Assembly (NCBI GenBank): GCA_963575745.1 | Contig: CAUYUJ010015957.1 | Span: 239,745-303,744 of the forward strand | Length of the DNA stretch: 64,000 nucleotides | Direction of reading: 5' to 3' | From: Prorocentrum cordatum | Lineage: Eukaryota > Sar > Dinophyceae > Prorocentrales > Prorocentraceae | Part shown: positions 40,117 to 51,545 of the stretch, piece by piece | Position numbering within the stretch: position 1 is the first letter of the stretch | Layout of the letters: each line of letters starts with the position of its first letter | Translations under genes and position numbers: made by a program | Notes under the pieces: model-generated | What the model saw: the letters and a program-made list of their open reading frames with translations, nothing else | Database searches by the model: none | Told to the model about the DNA's origin: nothing

Positions 40117-41160
40117 TACAGTCATCGTGCTACCACAAAGAACGCATCACTACTGAGCAAAGGGTTCCTCTCGCCACGGCGGGCCGAGTACACAAGCATG
40201 CTCCACGACAGAAAGTCTAAGGAACGGCCCGAGAACTCGAGCCCCTCACTTCAGCGTCTTCACTGCAGAGCCGATGCGCATCGCGTTGTCACCGCGGCGT
40301 GACCGTGAGGGCCTCAGGCCGAGGGGCCACACGCGAGATCATCCACGCGGACACCGGGACAGGATGGGCGGAGAGTGCACTGGATTAGAATCAGAACTAC
40401 ACTTCGTGCAGAGAGGCTGACAAAAATACGATTGGTCAAACAACGTTGGCATAAGAACGGGGATCCAGGCAAGCACGAGGAAAGGAAGGAGGGTAAACGG
40501 CCTTCTCACAATGCGGTGCAGGATTGATTGCAGATAAAGCCATGGTGACGAAGATGGCTGCAAGTAATGCTGTTACGTCTACGAGGATAAACGCAGGAGG
40601 GTGTTTTTGTTTCTTGTATATCTGAGGGCTTATAAACGCATGCGGGGCGGCGCAACGGCTTCGATGTCGCCCAGCAGCCTGTACCATCTGCATGCCCACG
40701 ACCCAAAAGGCAACCAGCTCCTCCCGTGTGACGCTCTTTTGCTCCTGCTTACTTCGCACTGCTGCTGCCACTACAGATTCCTATCGTGGAGCGTGCCCTG
40801 ATATTGCCTCTGCGACCCTCGAATGCCACCCTGCGGCCGCCTTGCTGCAGCACGCCCGACCCCCAAAGGACATCGACTTTGGTTTGTCCAGCCAATCGCT
40901 TCTTGTATGCAGTTGGCATGGCGATCCTTTTTTTTCTGGGCGGCTCGAAACCACAGCACGCTGTCGCTCACAAGCAGAAATGTCGCGGACACGCTTCAGA
41001 CTCGATGTGCTCGGCCCGCGTCGCCCGCCCCTGCATGAGCTGTCTTATAGATACTCCACGCCGTACGCAGCAGGCACACGTCAGGCAGTCCAGCGTGCGG
41101 TTACCTTCATACATACACATGAGAGGGCGCGCCCGTCGTACACGCCCAGCACCCACCCAC
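40117..41160. other. Unassigned; possible membrane-protein exon on minus
   Basis: Minus frame 40771-40436 (111 residues) contains REELVAFWVVGMQMVQAAG and FILVDVTALLAAIFVTMALS, one clear hydrophobic helix. It could be an exon of a membrane protein, but no family is recognised and no flanking exons are proven. Confidence 0.3.
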
Positions 41161-41223
41161 CGTGGACTTCCCCTGCTGAAGTCCCCCCCCTTTTTCCCGC
41201 CCCTTGGAAGCTACCCCACACAC

Positions 41224-41283
<60 letters not shown>

Positions 41284-41690
41284 GTTTCGCGCTCTGGAAG
41301 CTCCCCCCCCCCCGCCTTTCCAGGGGGGGGGGGCTTAGCTGCCCCCCCCCAGAGGGCCTCCTTCGCTGGAAGCCTCCCCCCTCCGTTTTTTTCCGCCCCT
41401 CGGAAACTACCCCCCCCCCCCCCCCCTTCACACTCCAGAAGCTAACCCCCCCCCCCTCGAAAGGGGAGGGGCTTGGCTACCCCCCCCCCCTTTGACCTCC
41501 CCTGCGGGAAGCCCCACCCCTCCTTCTGTTCCGCCCCTCGGAAGTTATCCCCCCCCCCCCTTCGCGCTCCGGAAACTACCCCCTGTTCCACAGGGGGGGC
41601 TTAGCTACCACCACCACCACCACCCCATGGGCATCCCCTGCCAGAAGCCCCCCCTCCTTTTTTGTCCGCCCCTCGGAAGCTGCCCCCCCT
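41161..41690. repeat. C-run repeat with CCTCGGAAGCTACCCC unit and (CA)n
   Basis: The block CGCCCCTCGGAA(A/G)CTACC, followed by a C run, recurs about seven times at 50-60 bp spacing (for example near 41200, 41293, 41397, 41434, 41538 and 41570). (CA)n lies at 41226-41282. Confidence 0.7.
41226..41282. repeat. (CA)n microsatellite
   Basis: About 28 uninterrupted CA units. Confidence 0.97.
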
Positions 41691-41694
41691 TTTG

Positions 41695-42235
41695 AAGACG
41701 CGCCGAAAACCAGCGATGCGCCGAAAACCGAAAAAGCGCCAGAAACCAAAGGGGCGCCACCAAGACGAGCGCCGAAAACCAAAAGGGCGCCGGAAACCAG
41801 GGAAGCGCCGAAGACGAAACGGACGCCAGAAAACAATCGGGCGCCGCAAACCAACAGGTCGCCACACTCAAAGGGCGCGCAGAAAACCCAAGGGGAACCG
41901 AAAACGAAAGGAGCGGCGAAAACCAAAGGAGCGCCGAAAACCAAAGGAGCGCCGAGAACCAAAATGGCGCCGAACACAAAAAAGGCGCCGAAAGCCAAAA
42001 GAGCGCCGAAACCTAAAAGAGCGCCGAAGACCAGAGGGGCGCCGAAAACCAAATAAGCGCTGAAAACCAAAGGGCGCCGAAAACCAGAGCGGCACCGAAA
42101 ACCGAAGAGCCGCCGAAAACCGAAGGGGCGCCGAAAATCCCCAGAGCACCAACAAAAAAAGGCGCCGAAGACCAAAAAAGAACCGAAAAAATAACAGGAC
42201 GGCGCCGAAAACCACAAGGACGCCGAAAGCTAAAG
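41695..42235. repeat. 15-bp minisatellite, about 36 copies
   Basis: The unit is GCGCCGAAAACCAAA with drift, in register for most of its length. As 15 is a multiple of 3, plus gives RRKPK repeats and minus FGFRR repeats; neither is likely to be a gene. Confidence 0.9.
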
Positions 42236-43085
42236 GACTCCTGGGAGGCCCAGAGCAGTGGTGTCATACGCACATCCAGATTGTACCTCGAGGCTCCCTC
42301 GGGGTTCTGCCACCTGTGCAGGTGTCACCGTGTGCGTGGGCCCCTGGGAGGGCCAGCTCCCCAACGCAGGTATAGCGAGCGGCATTGCTGCTGTCAGGGT
42401 TTGGTATTCCTCTTCCGTGCCTTCATCTCCCCGTCCTGGTGCTCGTTGATATGCTCAGCATTGCCGTCGTGCTCACGTATGTACACGCATTCCGCCCGTC
42501 CCCCGGATACCCGTCGTTTCCTGTCACCTATTACCTCATCTCACATCCCCGCCACCCATATCGCAGTCTTCCGTAGACTAAACAAGCATTCCGCCTCAGT
42601 CCTTGCCGTGGTCGCAGATGCGTGTCAATGTTTTCTTTCCGTGGCACCATTCTGAAGCACTACGTCGGCCATGCCCCGTGAATGATGGAACGCGCAAGCC
42701 CCCCGTACAGCTGCCACAACAAAGTGCGATCCTTCGCATGCTATCAACCGCATAAAGCAGCCCACTGCAGATGGGATGGGTACGACGCTGGATGTGTGAC
42801 GCACTCAATGGGATGCAATGAATGCAGTGCAAGCGGTGCGGCGCAAGCATGCCACTTGGTGCAATCCATGATGGGCAGCCTATGTGGGACCACATGCGCG
42901 GCGCTATCTACGAGGTTCAAAATCAGTGCTGATATCGACGCGGCGAGATATGTGTGATGCAAGCTATACGATGCAGGCTGCGTCGTGGAATGGTTGTATG
43001 CAGTTGTGGTGCAAGCTAGCTACGTGGTGCCCTCTGTGTGTGTACGCATAGTGTGTGGTGCGGGCTCAACAGTGGCTGCACCCTG
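42236..43085. other. Unassigned
   Basis: Plus frame near 42430-42480 reads VLVLVDMLSIAVVLTYVHAF, a membrane-like stretch without recognised family. The rest is rich in GATGCAATG and GTGCAAGC-type short repeats (42770-43020). Confidence 0.3.
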
Positions 43086-43343
43086 AGGCGCGCGCCAGCG
43101 CACGAGGCGGCGCCACGACGCGGCCCTGGGCGGCCAAAGGGCGTCAGCCCGCGAAACACCCCGCCAGCTCGCGTGGCGGCCACGCGGTGGACACGGGACG
43201 GCCAGGGAGCGCAGGTCCGGGACGGCCAGCCAACGCACGGGGCGGCCACGAGGTGGACACCAGGCGTCAGCCCGAGACACCCAGCCAGCCCACGAGGGGC
43301 GGCCACGGGCGGCCACGGAGCGCAGGTCCAGAACGGCCAGCCA
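43086..43343. repeat. About 117-bp GC-rich tandem repeat
   Basis: GGGCGTCAGCCCG and GGAGCGCAGGTCCGG-type landmarks recur with CGGCCA(C/G) blocks between them, giving roughly two copies. Confidence 0.6.
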
Positions 43344-43722
43344 GAGCTCGGCGGCGAGCCCGGGAGGGAAGTGAGAAGGGGCGGGTCTTCGCAGGAGGCT
43401 CGGAAGCTCCATGGCACTCTGAGTTATGATGTCCCCACCTACTTTAGCCTTGATCATCAGAAAGAATGTCGAGCGCCAGAATAAAAAACGAAACTCGACG
43501 GTTTTCACGTGTCGGGCCCTGGGAGACACTCGTCCGACACTGTTTCGACACTCTCTCGACACTTTGCTGGGTGCTCGAAATTATTTCTGGGACGTGGTCC
43601 TTGAGTACGATGGGAGCAACATAACCTCTGAGAGGTGTTCTCAGCCTCTCCCGAAGACAAAAACCCCGCCGCCTTCTGGGAAGGCCCTCGCCTTCGCGTT
43701 TCCCCCCCTCGACCGCCGCCGG
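43344..43722. mobile_element. MITE-like element with long interior
   Basis: Left end GGCGGCGAGCCCGGGAGGGA followed by AGTGAGAAGG; right end TTTCCCCCCCTCGACCGCCG. The interior (about 43410-43640) is unrelated to other family members and could be captured or inserted sequence. GCCTTCTGGGAAGGC sits near the right end. Confidence 0.45.
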
Positions 43723-45932
43723 AAAGCACGGGGCGACCACGAGGCGGCCACGGCCTCGGGCGACCTCCGCATAAAAAGCCCAGAGCATCCACCCAAGTAC
43801 TTGACAGCTACGTAAGGCCCCCTCAGTCAGTCTAAGTGAAGGGGCCCTGGGACACACACAAATAAATACACACAAATAAAAGGATTCCCCATATTTTCCC
43901 ATAGTTTCTGGGTTTCTGTCTTCTCCCCCACTGCCCATATTTTCCTATATTTTCTGGGGAATCGACGATTAATTGTGTCTGTGTGTTTTTTCCTCTCCTG
44001 ACTAAGACCTGATTGGAGAAACAAAGAAGAAACAAAACAGAAACAACAACAAAAAACTGAAAATTCAGCAAACCGAGCGCACACAGCTCACTAAGTTCAC
44101 GCACGTATGGCTTCAAGGACGGGACGGGTTGACATTCAATTCGGCATCCTCTAAGCTGTTAAAGAGCATGCGTGCCTACAGCGATGCAAATCCCTTGCTT
44201 ACAAGAGCCGTCTTCACAAGCTTGTCCATGATCCACCGAAGCCGTAGCCACCCGGGGCAAGATCATCAGGGCAAAATGAATGTCTCATCACGTTCAAAAT
44301 ATTTTGAAGGCTGCCTAATTACCTGCCCGCTCTCGTGCCTCGAGTGCTCGCAAGTCTGTCACAGTCTCGTTCCTCATCCTGCACGCTTTCTTCCAAGCAT
44401 GCTTGTCTTCTGCGTTACGCAGCGTTGTGGTATATGCAAGTAGTAGCATGCGCATGTGGTGCTTCTCAGCCCCCTACCGAATACCCTCCTTGATGTAATG
44501 GTTTTTGTTGATGAGCTCGGTGAAAGAGGAAGCCCAGAAAATGAAGGACATGAACTTCGACAAAGCCTGAATGGCGACATCTAATGATCAGAGAGAAAAG
44601 AGCATGTCAAGGAAAAGAAGGAGCAAAGTATGGCATGCCTGGGGGAGGGCTTCGAAGGCATTGAATCAAAGAGGGCGGATCCACAGTTTTACCACAGCAT
44701 TGAACTGCTGAACAAGTAGATCGGAGGGAAGGGGCAGAAGAAGAGCACTGGATAAGGTGGTGGCGGGAGAGTGGGAGAATGTGGAGAAGGAAGGTGCGAG
44801 ACGCGCAAATACTCCAGCAGTATACTCAACAGAAGTGCCCTGGCGAGAGCAGCAAGCACAGGGGAGCTTTTTTTGTGACTGGACAATGCATTCACAGCGA
44901 TACACAGTATGTCGCTGAGGCCAGCAGCGCGCAGAAGCAGGAAGACTGCCAGTCTTACATGCAGATTTGAACGCTAGAGCACACTCTGAACACAGTGCGA
45001 GACGAACTCCTGAGGGGGGGAGGGGGGGGGCGATTCTCGAACCTGTCCGAATGAACCAGAGATAGGCAACCATGTGCTCTTTGCTGAGGGCCCGAAGAAC
45101 CTCCAGGCAGTCTCTGGGCCTCTGGCTCCAGCAGAACGGTCGTCTCTGTTCGCATCCAGCGCTTCGGCCGAGCAGGCGCACAGGAAGCCTGCAGCGAATT
45201 GGAGTATCACTGAAGCCAGCGCCCGCGGATCAAGCCACGGGGAGAAGAGTTTTCCTCAGGACTTCAAATCTCGCGGGTAATCCGTGGGACTTCTTCACCG
45301 ATATCGACGGTCACCTCCACCGAACTAAGATGAAGCCCGAATTGGGTACGTTTTGGTGGTAATGCCTTGGCCACCTCACAGGCCTGAAGACTACCACCAA
45401 CACCAAAATCGGGGGGGCATTGCCGAGGAGTTCCGGGGCCAAGCCGGGACGGCGGAAGGCACCTGCTTGACGTGGCCCAAGGGCTGCACGCGACGTCGAT
45501 ATCGATGAGATTGCTGGTCACTCATTCTGGAACGTAGTGTCGTCTTGTTAAGCCATGTGCTGAGGAAGGTTGAGACACCCAAAGCCAGTTGACGCCGCCC
45601 CCACTAGCCTGAGCGCGACGAAGCCCGAGGAAGAAGGGTGGGGAGGAGGAGCAGTAGAGGAATCAGTCACTGAATCACAAACATTGAAATTCGAAACCAA
45701 AAGGCTACGGAGACGGAGACGACAGGAAGAGGAGAAAGAGACGACGAAGAAGAAAAAAGATATATAAAACGAACCAAAGGCTGCGGACCAGGAGGTGACG
45801 GAGATGGCAGGGAAGAAGAAGATGCTTTAAAAATTGCTACGGGCGAAGAAAAAACGGAGAAGGCAGCGGGAAAAGAAAAGAAAATGATGATGACAAGGAT
45901 CAACATGAAGATGTTGATGATGCTGGTGCTGA
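43723..45932. other. Unassigned; no recognised gene
   Basis: 43850-44090 is lower in GC and has paired ATTTTCCCATA/CCCATATTTTCC repeats. Minus 45181-44666 is open for 171 residues (DCLEVLRALSKEHMVAYLWF is protein-like) with no recognised domain. 45600-45900 is purine-rich (GAGGAAGAAG). Confidence 0.3.
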
Positions 45933-46340
45933 TGATGGTAATGGTGATGGTGATGGTGATACTGATGGTGATGGTGATTGTGATGGTGATGGTGATGATG
46001 ACGATGACGGTGATGGTGATGGTGATGGTGATGGTGATGGTGATGGTGATGGTGATGGTGATGGTGATGGTGATGGTGATGGTGATGGTGATGGTGATGG
46101 TGATGGTGATGGTGATGGAAATGGTGATGGTGATGGTGATGATGATGGTGATGGTGATGGTGATGGTGATGGTGATGGTGATGGTGATGGTGATGGTGAT
46201 GGTGATGGTGATGGTGATGGTGATGGTGATGGTGATGGTGATGGTGATGGTGATGGTGATGGTGCTGGTGATGGTGATGGTGATGGTGATGGTGATGGTG
46301 ATGGTGATGGTGATGGTGATGGTGATGGTGATGGTGATGT
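45933..46340. repeat. (GGTGAT)n hexanucleotide array
   Basis: About 65 units of ATGGTG with rare single-base changes. Both strands stay open (Met-Val on plus, Ile-Thr or Ser-Pro on minus). Confidence 0.97.
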
Positions 46341-47330
46341 GATGGTGCTGGCGATGGTGACGATGGTGACGACGACGATGATGATGCCGATGATGATGAT
46401 GTTTATGAGCATGATGACTGTGATGATGATGGCGATGAGAATGGCGATGATGATGCTGACGATGACGACAACGACAAGGATGGCGATGACGAAGCTGATG
46501 GTGGTGATGATGGTAATGGCGATGAGTATGATGATGATGCTGGTGACTGGTCACGATGATGCTGATATGATGATGGGTGATGGCGATGCTAACGATGTTG
46601 CTGATAATGCTGATGATGATGCTGACGATAAATGTAATGATGATGGGTGTAATAATGGTGGTGATGATGACGATTGTACATAATATAAAATGGTGGTAAT
46701 GATGACGATGATGATGATGATGGTGATCATGGTGAAGTTGATGATGATGACTGTGGTGATGATCATCACGACGCGGATAATGGAGATGAAGATGTTGATG
46801 ATGCTGATGGTGATGATTATGGTGGTGATGATGATGATGACGATGACGAGGACGGTGATGATGACGATGATGCTGATGGCGATGGATGGTGATGATGGTA
46901 ATGGTGATGGTAGTGATGATGATGTCGCTGATGATGATCATGGTTGTAAGAATGATTATGATGACCACGAGGATGATGATGATGCTGATGATGCTGCTGA
47001 TGCTGATGCTGATCCTGATACGGATGATGATGATGACGGTGGTGATCATGATGGTGATGATGACGATGATGATGCTGATGATGATGGTGATTATGATTGG
47101 TGATCGTACTGAAGATGAACGATAATGACGATGGTGATGATGATGATGGTGATGTTGATAATGATGCTGCTCATAGTGGTGATGCTGATGATACGGGTGA
47201 TGATGATGGTGATTTGATGACACGTATGATGCTGACGATGATGATAATGATGATGTTGACGATACGGATGATGATAATAATGCTGATGCTGATGATGACG
47301 ATGATGATGGTGATGATGATGATAAGATTT
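46341..47330. repeat. Degenerate GAT/GATGAC trinucleotide tract
   Basis: Almost 1 kb of GATGATG with GGT, GAC, CTG and AAT variants, in trinucleotide register for long stretches. The minus strand is open for over 500 codons (Ile/His/Thr) from 47223 to 45667 as a result. Confidence 0.9.
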
Positions 47331-48030
47331 CCTGCGAGGTCAGCGGTGGACCCCCGCTCCGATGCGAAGGCGCACCGCGCGAGGACTACGGGCCGGTCCT
47401 TGCCCCGCCGCCGCGCGGACCCTGCCTGGGTGACCACTGCGACCGGGTCCGCTGCGCAGGCCACGAGGACACGGGCCCAGAAACACTTCACGTCGCAGCG
47501 CGCAAGGGGCAGTCCACACGCGCGCTAGGGCAAGCCCGATGACGGCATTGCGAACTGCCCGGACGCAAGAGGGGAAGGGGGGGGGAAGAGAGGAGCGGCC
47601 GCGGGAGGAGGGCAAGGAACTCATGCGTGGGGCCCAGACACATGCTGGGCGACGAGATCTATCCACTGTTCCCTGGCCAGGCCCATCCTGGGCCCAGCAG
47701 CGGAGTATGCGCCACGCCCTCGTGGCTCGCCCAGGAGAGCGTGTGCACAGCTCCTGGGCCCGGGAAAGGCCCTGGCCATGGGGCAGCGGGCGTGTATAGA
47801 CCGTATCGGAGGTTGGGGGGTGAGATCGAAGTGGAACGGAGAGCCCCCCTACCGGGAAATCGATTTCGGTTTCGTGTTCGTGCGTGCCGTGCGGGCGAGG
47901 CGAAGCTGCGTGGGCGGGCGAGAGGAAAGTCTCCTGTGGCTGAAGCGCGGCCGGACCAGATGATTCTCCGCCGGGCGGCCGGTCGCGCGCGGTGTCCCGC
48001 CGGTGTCCCGCCGGTGTCCCGTCGGTGTCC
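47331..48030. other. Unassigned
   Basis: Minus about 47491-47331 reads MKCFWARVLVACAADPVAVV and ends GSTADLAG, an exon-like stretch that is not recognised. CCGCCGGTGTCC is repeated three times at about 47995-48030. Confidence 0.3.
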
Positions 48031-48182
48031 CGATGATGATGTTGATGATGATTATGATGATGATTATGATGATGCTAGTAATGATGATGAGGGGATGATG
48101 TTGATGATGGCGATGATGATGATGATGATGTTGATGATGATGATGATGATGATGATGATAATGGTGATGATGATGATGACGT
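48031..48182. repeat. (GAT)n tract
   Basis: GATGAT with GTT, TAT and AAT variants, the same type as 46341-47330. Confidence 0.92.
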
Positions 48183-48699
48183 CGATAGTGATATCGATTG
48201 TGAGATCGGCAGTGAGACCGAATGAGACAGCGAATAAGGTCTCTCTCAGGTTCTCCTCCACCACGCTATTAGGGGGCACGGGCTTTGCTGCAGTGCACGG
48301 GTTTTGCCAGCGCAAGGGCTTTCCCAGCGCACGGGCTTTGCTGTAGTGCTATCAGGGGGACACGGTGTATGCCAGGCTTTGCCAGCGCTTCGGTACTCTC
48401 TGACTGCATGAGGCACGCTTTCGCTGGGTTTCAGCCGTTTGCGCTGTTTGAGCAAGGGAAAAGAGCTATGATGGCGGTACATCGGTCTCGACCGCCGAAG
48501 GGCAGCCGTTGAGCAATATTTTGAAGCGATTTAGTCAGTGGCGACAAGAAGGGCTTCAGCAGGCCTCCGACAAAAAAATCTCCACTGGCATCGTCAGGAG
48601 AACAATCACCACTGTTGCCCATTGCTCGGCCCCTCCACCCCCCCCAACCTCCTTATCACCCGTAGGGTGGTCGTATAGGTAGACCTCGTCGCCCGGACA
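48183..48699. other. No gene seen; short direct repeats
   Basis: GCACGGGCTTTGC(T/C) and CCAGCGCA(A/C)GGGCTTT recur several times at 48275-48385. No domain found. Confidence 0.45.
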
Positions 48700-49475
48700 T
48701 GAGCCCCTGCGCCGAGGGTCCGAATCCCCGTGGGCATGCCCAAACCAAAGATCGTTCCGGGGTGGAGAGTCCCTCCCTCATACGTCCCCCCTCCTCCTCT
48801 TCCTCCTCCTCCTCCTCCCGCTCCTCCTCCTCCTCCTCCTCCTCCTCCTCCTCCTCCTCCTCCTCCTCCTCCTCCTCCTCCTCCTCCTCCTCCTCCTCCT
48901 CCTCCTCCTCCTCCTCCTCCTCCTCCTCCTCCTCCTCCTCCTCCTCCTCCTCCTCCTCCAATCAGGACCACGAGGGTACCCCCATCCACAGGGAGGGCTG
49001 CGATCGGCCCTCGCGCCCGCCGAACGCGACCAGCGCCAGGAGGCGGCGCTGCGCAGGCCACGGGACCGTGGCGCTGGAAGCCAGCGGGCGACGCGCGGCG
49101 AGGGCACGCTGGACAGGAGGAGAGGAGAGGAGAAGAAGAAGGCGGCCGCGGAGGAGGAACGCGGGGGGAGGCCGCAGGCGTAGAGGGTCGACACCACAGG
49201 GAGTGCGCGGGCGGCCTCGGGCACCTAACGTGGTGCAGTGAGATGTGCGCGGCCGGCCCCAGCTGCCGAGGGCGAAGGCTGCGCGATCCCGCGGGCCCAG
49301 GAGCCCAGAAGCGTGAGCCCCTTCGCCGACAGCCCGAGTCCCCGTGGAGATGCCCAAAAGAAAAACACTCCGGGGTGGAGGGTCCACGCCGTAGAGCACG
49401 GGGGGACCCCTCCACAGAGAGGCTGTAATCAAGCATCGTGCCAGCTGTACGCGACCAGCGCCAGGAGGGTACTGA
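48700..49475. repeat. Duplicated segment, one copy carrying a 170-bp (TCC)n
   Basis: Copy 1 (48700-49050) and copy 2 (49315-49475) share CCCCGTGG(G/A)(C/G)ATGCCCAAA, CTCCGGGGTGGAG, CATCCACAG(G/A)GAGGCTG-type sequence and CGCGACCAGCGCCAGGAGG. Copy 1 has a (TCC)n at 48790-48959 where copy 2 has only about 20 bases. Confidence 0.75.
48790..48959. repeat. (TCC)n microsatellite
   Basis: About 55 units; only the first 40 bases have interruptions. Confidence 0.97.
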
Positions 49476-49808
49476 CGGGAGTCATCGCAACCGCAAGCGA
49501 CGGCCGTGCCGTCGCTCCTGGGAGGGACCGCGCGGACGTCTCCAACGAGAGCCTGCGCGGGACAACTAGAGAAGGACCCTCCCGCTTGCCCTCGACGTCG
49601 TCCTCCTGTGCGCTCAAGCGTCCCTGGCTCGGGAGAAGACAGACTGCTCTCGTAGCTGCGATGGTGGACCTGTGGGTAGCGGCCTGTCCTGCCGGGTGGA
49701 CCGTGGTAGAGGCAGCAGCGTCCAGCACGGTACGCGACAGGACGCCAAGACCCTTGGGCGCGCCAAGGACCGCCTGCACGCCGAGGTGAGGTTCCTGGAA
49801 TGCTGTCT
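49476..49808. other. No gene recognised
   Basis: GC-rich spacer with open frames on both strands and no domain. Confidence 0.4.
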
Positions 49809-49975
49809 CGAGCCCAGGGGGGGAAGTGCGATGGGGGGGCAGGCCTTCTCGGAAGCCCTTCGCACCATTTCAGAAGCCCTCTGTGGCTTCGGAGAAAGCT
49901 CACACGGCTTCTCAGAAGGCGCGAGGGCTTCTGAGAAGCCCCGCCGCCTTCTGAGAAGGCTGGCCCCCTCTTGCT
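49809..49975. mobile_element. MITE-like element (same family as 6688)
   Basis: Starts AGGGGGGGAAGTGCGATG and ends GAGAAGGCTGGCCCCCTC. The interior contains GGCCTTCTCGGAAGCCC, GGCTTCTCAGAAGGCG and GGGCTTCTGAGAAGCCC. The ends are more diverged than in the 6688 copy. Confidence 0.5.
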
Positions 49976-50361
49976 CCTCCTGTGGGCTCGCCGCCGACTG
50001 TCGCTGCCGGGCCTACGAGAAGCAGACCACCGCCTTCGACTCGAGAGGCGTCACCCCGGCGGCGCGCTGGGATCACGGCATCCCCGCCAAGGATCCCGAG
50101 CAGGGCGACTCTGCCCCCAGGCTCCAGAGGGTTCCAGCAGGGCCTCCGCCCCAGGGGGAGGAGGCCAAGACGGTGATCACGACGACGACGGCGATGCTGC
50201 TTCCCGCGGCCCTTCGCGCAGACAGAACGGGGACGGCGGGTCTGCGCGCCCTCCGCGCCCCAATCGGCCAGGCAGCCGGAAGGCCTCGGTCAGTCAGTCG
50301 GCCACGTCTGCGCCAGAGACGACTTCGACTGCTCGCGCAGCTCTGGGCCGAGACCTGCAGC
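49976..50361. other. 3' flank of the Dabb gene; no other gene recognised
   Basis: Just past the Dabb stop the minus strand reads GCGAGGTAAGCTGCAGG, where AG-GTAAG also matches a spliceosomal donor, so the last codons could be an exon end. Confidence 0.35.
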
Positions 50362-50709
50362 TTACCTCGCCACATCGCACTGAAGTCGAACAACTGAGCT
50401 CGGGTCCACATATTCTTCCATCATCTTTCGCAGATCGTTGAAAGGCTGGCTGTGAACGGCATTCGTGAAATCCCGGTGATTCTCGAAATCCGCCTGGTAG
50501 ACAATCGAATGCGTACTCCGAAACTCACCAGCTCTACCAATATCGGTGGCAAAACTGCAATGCCAAGTTTTTAGTTCCTTCACGTTCCTCTGAACATCTG
50601 CGAGGGCTCCCTTGATCTTGGAAACGTCGTGAGATCCCAGGTCTTTCTTGAATCGTGCCATGACGATGTGGCGCACATCTTTGACAACTGGGTCCACTGA
50701 CATTGACAT
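50362..50709 (-). CDS. Dabb-domain (stress-responsive alpha/beta-barrel) protein
   Basis: A protein of 115 residues from MSMSVDPVV to CDVAR. Residues about 7-112 match the Dabb fold by eye: VRHIVMARFKKDL opens it (the conserved H-x-V in the first strand). SKIKGALADVQRNVKELKTW is the first helix. SIVYQADFENHRDFTNAVHS holds the strand and the F...Y/F...H/S-P-x-x motif. VVRLQCDVAR is the last strand. Dabb proteins form dimers of alpha/beta-barrels; roles range from stress response to cyclase-like catalysis, so the substrate is unknown. The start is the first of two close ATGs. The frame stays open upstream to 50970 without a domain, so an upstream exon or extension is possible. The stop overlaps a potential splice donor. 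Confidence 0.7.
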   Translation of the reverse strand: MSMSVDPVVKDVRHIVMARFKKDLGSHDVSKIKGALADVQRNVKELKTWHCSFATDIGRAGEFRSTHSIVYQADFENHRDFTNAVHSQPFNDLRKMMEEYVDPSSVVRLQCDVAR

Positions 50710-51299
50710 TGATCGTTTGGGGCGGATGCCATGATCGGCGCTCTCATCACTGGCACTCAACAGGGGTGCCCCCTGCGAACTCGAGCGGGTGAGCTGAATT
50801 CGGGTCTGCACGTGAATGATATCCGCCCAGTGCTCGTTGTACTTCTGCTTCCCGACTGCAACACAGGAGACAATGTCCGCCACCTGGCCTCCCTGGCATT
50901 TTGGGGCGTGGGGAACTGCTAAGTGCTGCCTGGCAGGGCATCTGTAAAGTTCTCGTAAACCCTGACCCATTCACTCGTCGTGCCCCACGCGAGCATTCCA
51001 CCCGCCGCCCCTCCCGAGCCTGTTTGGGCGGCTCGACGTTTCACTGGCGGTCGCCAAGCTCTCCAGATGGCTCAAGGAGGCCTCCAGGTTGCCCAAGAGG
51101 CCTCGAAGACGACCCAAGAGGCTCTGAGAGGGCATAAGAAATGGCCTAGACACTCAAATTCCTCGAGCCCTCTGGACGCAGGTGGTTTAAGGCGCTCCCT
51201 CTTCCAAGCCCCTTCTTCCCCTCCAGGGAGGGGTTTATCACTGCTCCTCATACGTTGACGCTCTCTTCCCCACTCTACCCGGCCCTAACCACGGCAAAT
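50710..51299. other. Upstream of Dabb gene; 11-bp repeat pieces
   Basis: The minus frame is open (KQKYNEHWADIIHVQTRIQL) and may be more of the same gene. From 51060 to 51140 CAAGAGGCCTC-type 11-mers appear. Confidence 0.35.
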
Positions 51300-51545
51300 G
51301 CCAACACCCCCGCAACCAACCGTCAAAAAACAAACAAGCTGCACCGTGCGGCAGAATCTGCGTCATGCTCAGGCACCCCGCGATCACTTTACCATGGTTT
51401 GTCTTGACAGGGGCGACGAGGTGAGGGGGGTAGCACGTAGCCCCACGTGAGCAGACCCACCGGTCCTGTCAAAGCCAGAGCGCTGCTCGCCTTACGGCAG
51501 CAAAGTGTTGCACCATGCGCGGGCGCCCCGATATCACCGCGCCCC
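51300..51545. repeat. Diverged 148-bp module
   Basis: CCAACACCCCCGCAACCAACC, then GGCAGAATCTGCGTCATGCTC, then ATCACTTTACC, then GACAGGGGCGACG follow the same order as the units at 30839-31230. Confidence 0.7.

Noticed and set aside
41576-42217. FGFRR-repeat protein on minus and RRKPK-repeat protein on plus
   Set aside because: Both follow from the 15-bp minisatellite.
45667-47223. A 518-residue His/Ile/Thr frame and Met/Val frames opposite
   Set aside because: They are produced by (GAT)n and (GGTGAT)n repeats in trinucleotide register and have no unique sequence.
51062-51078. Second spliced-leader relic (ATGGCTCAAGG)
   Set aside because: Only nine bases match the leader end and the context is the CCAAGATGGCT 11-bp repeat, which explains the match.
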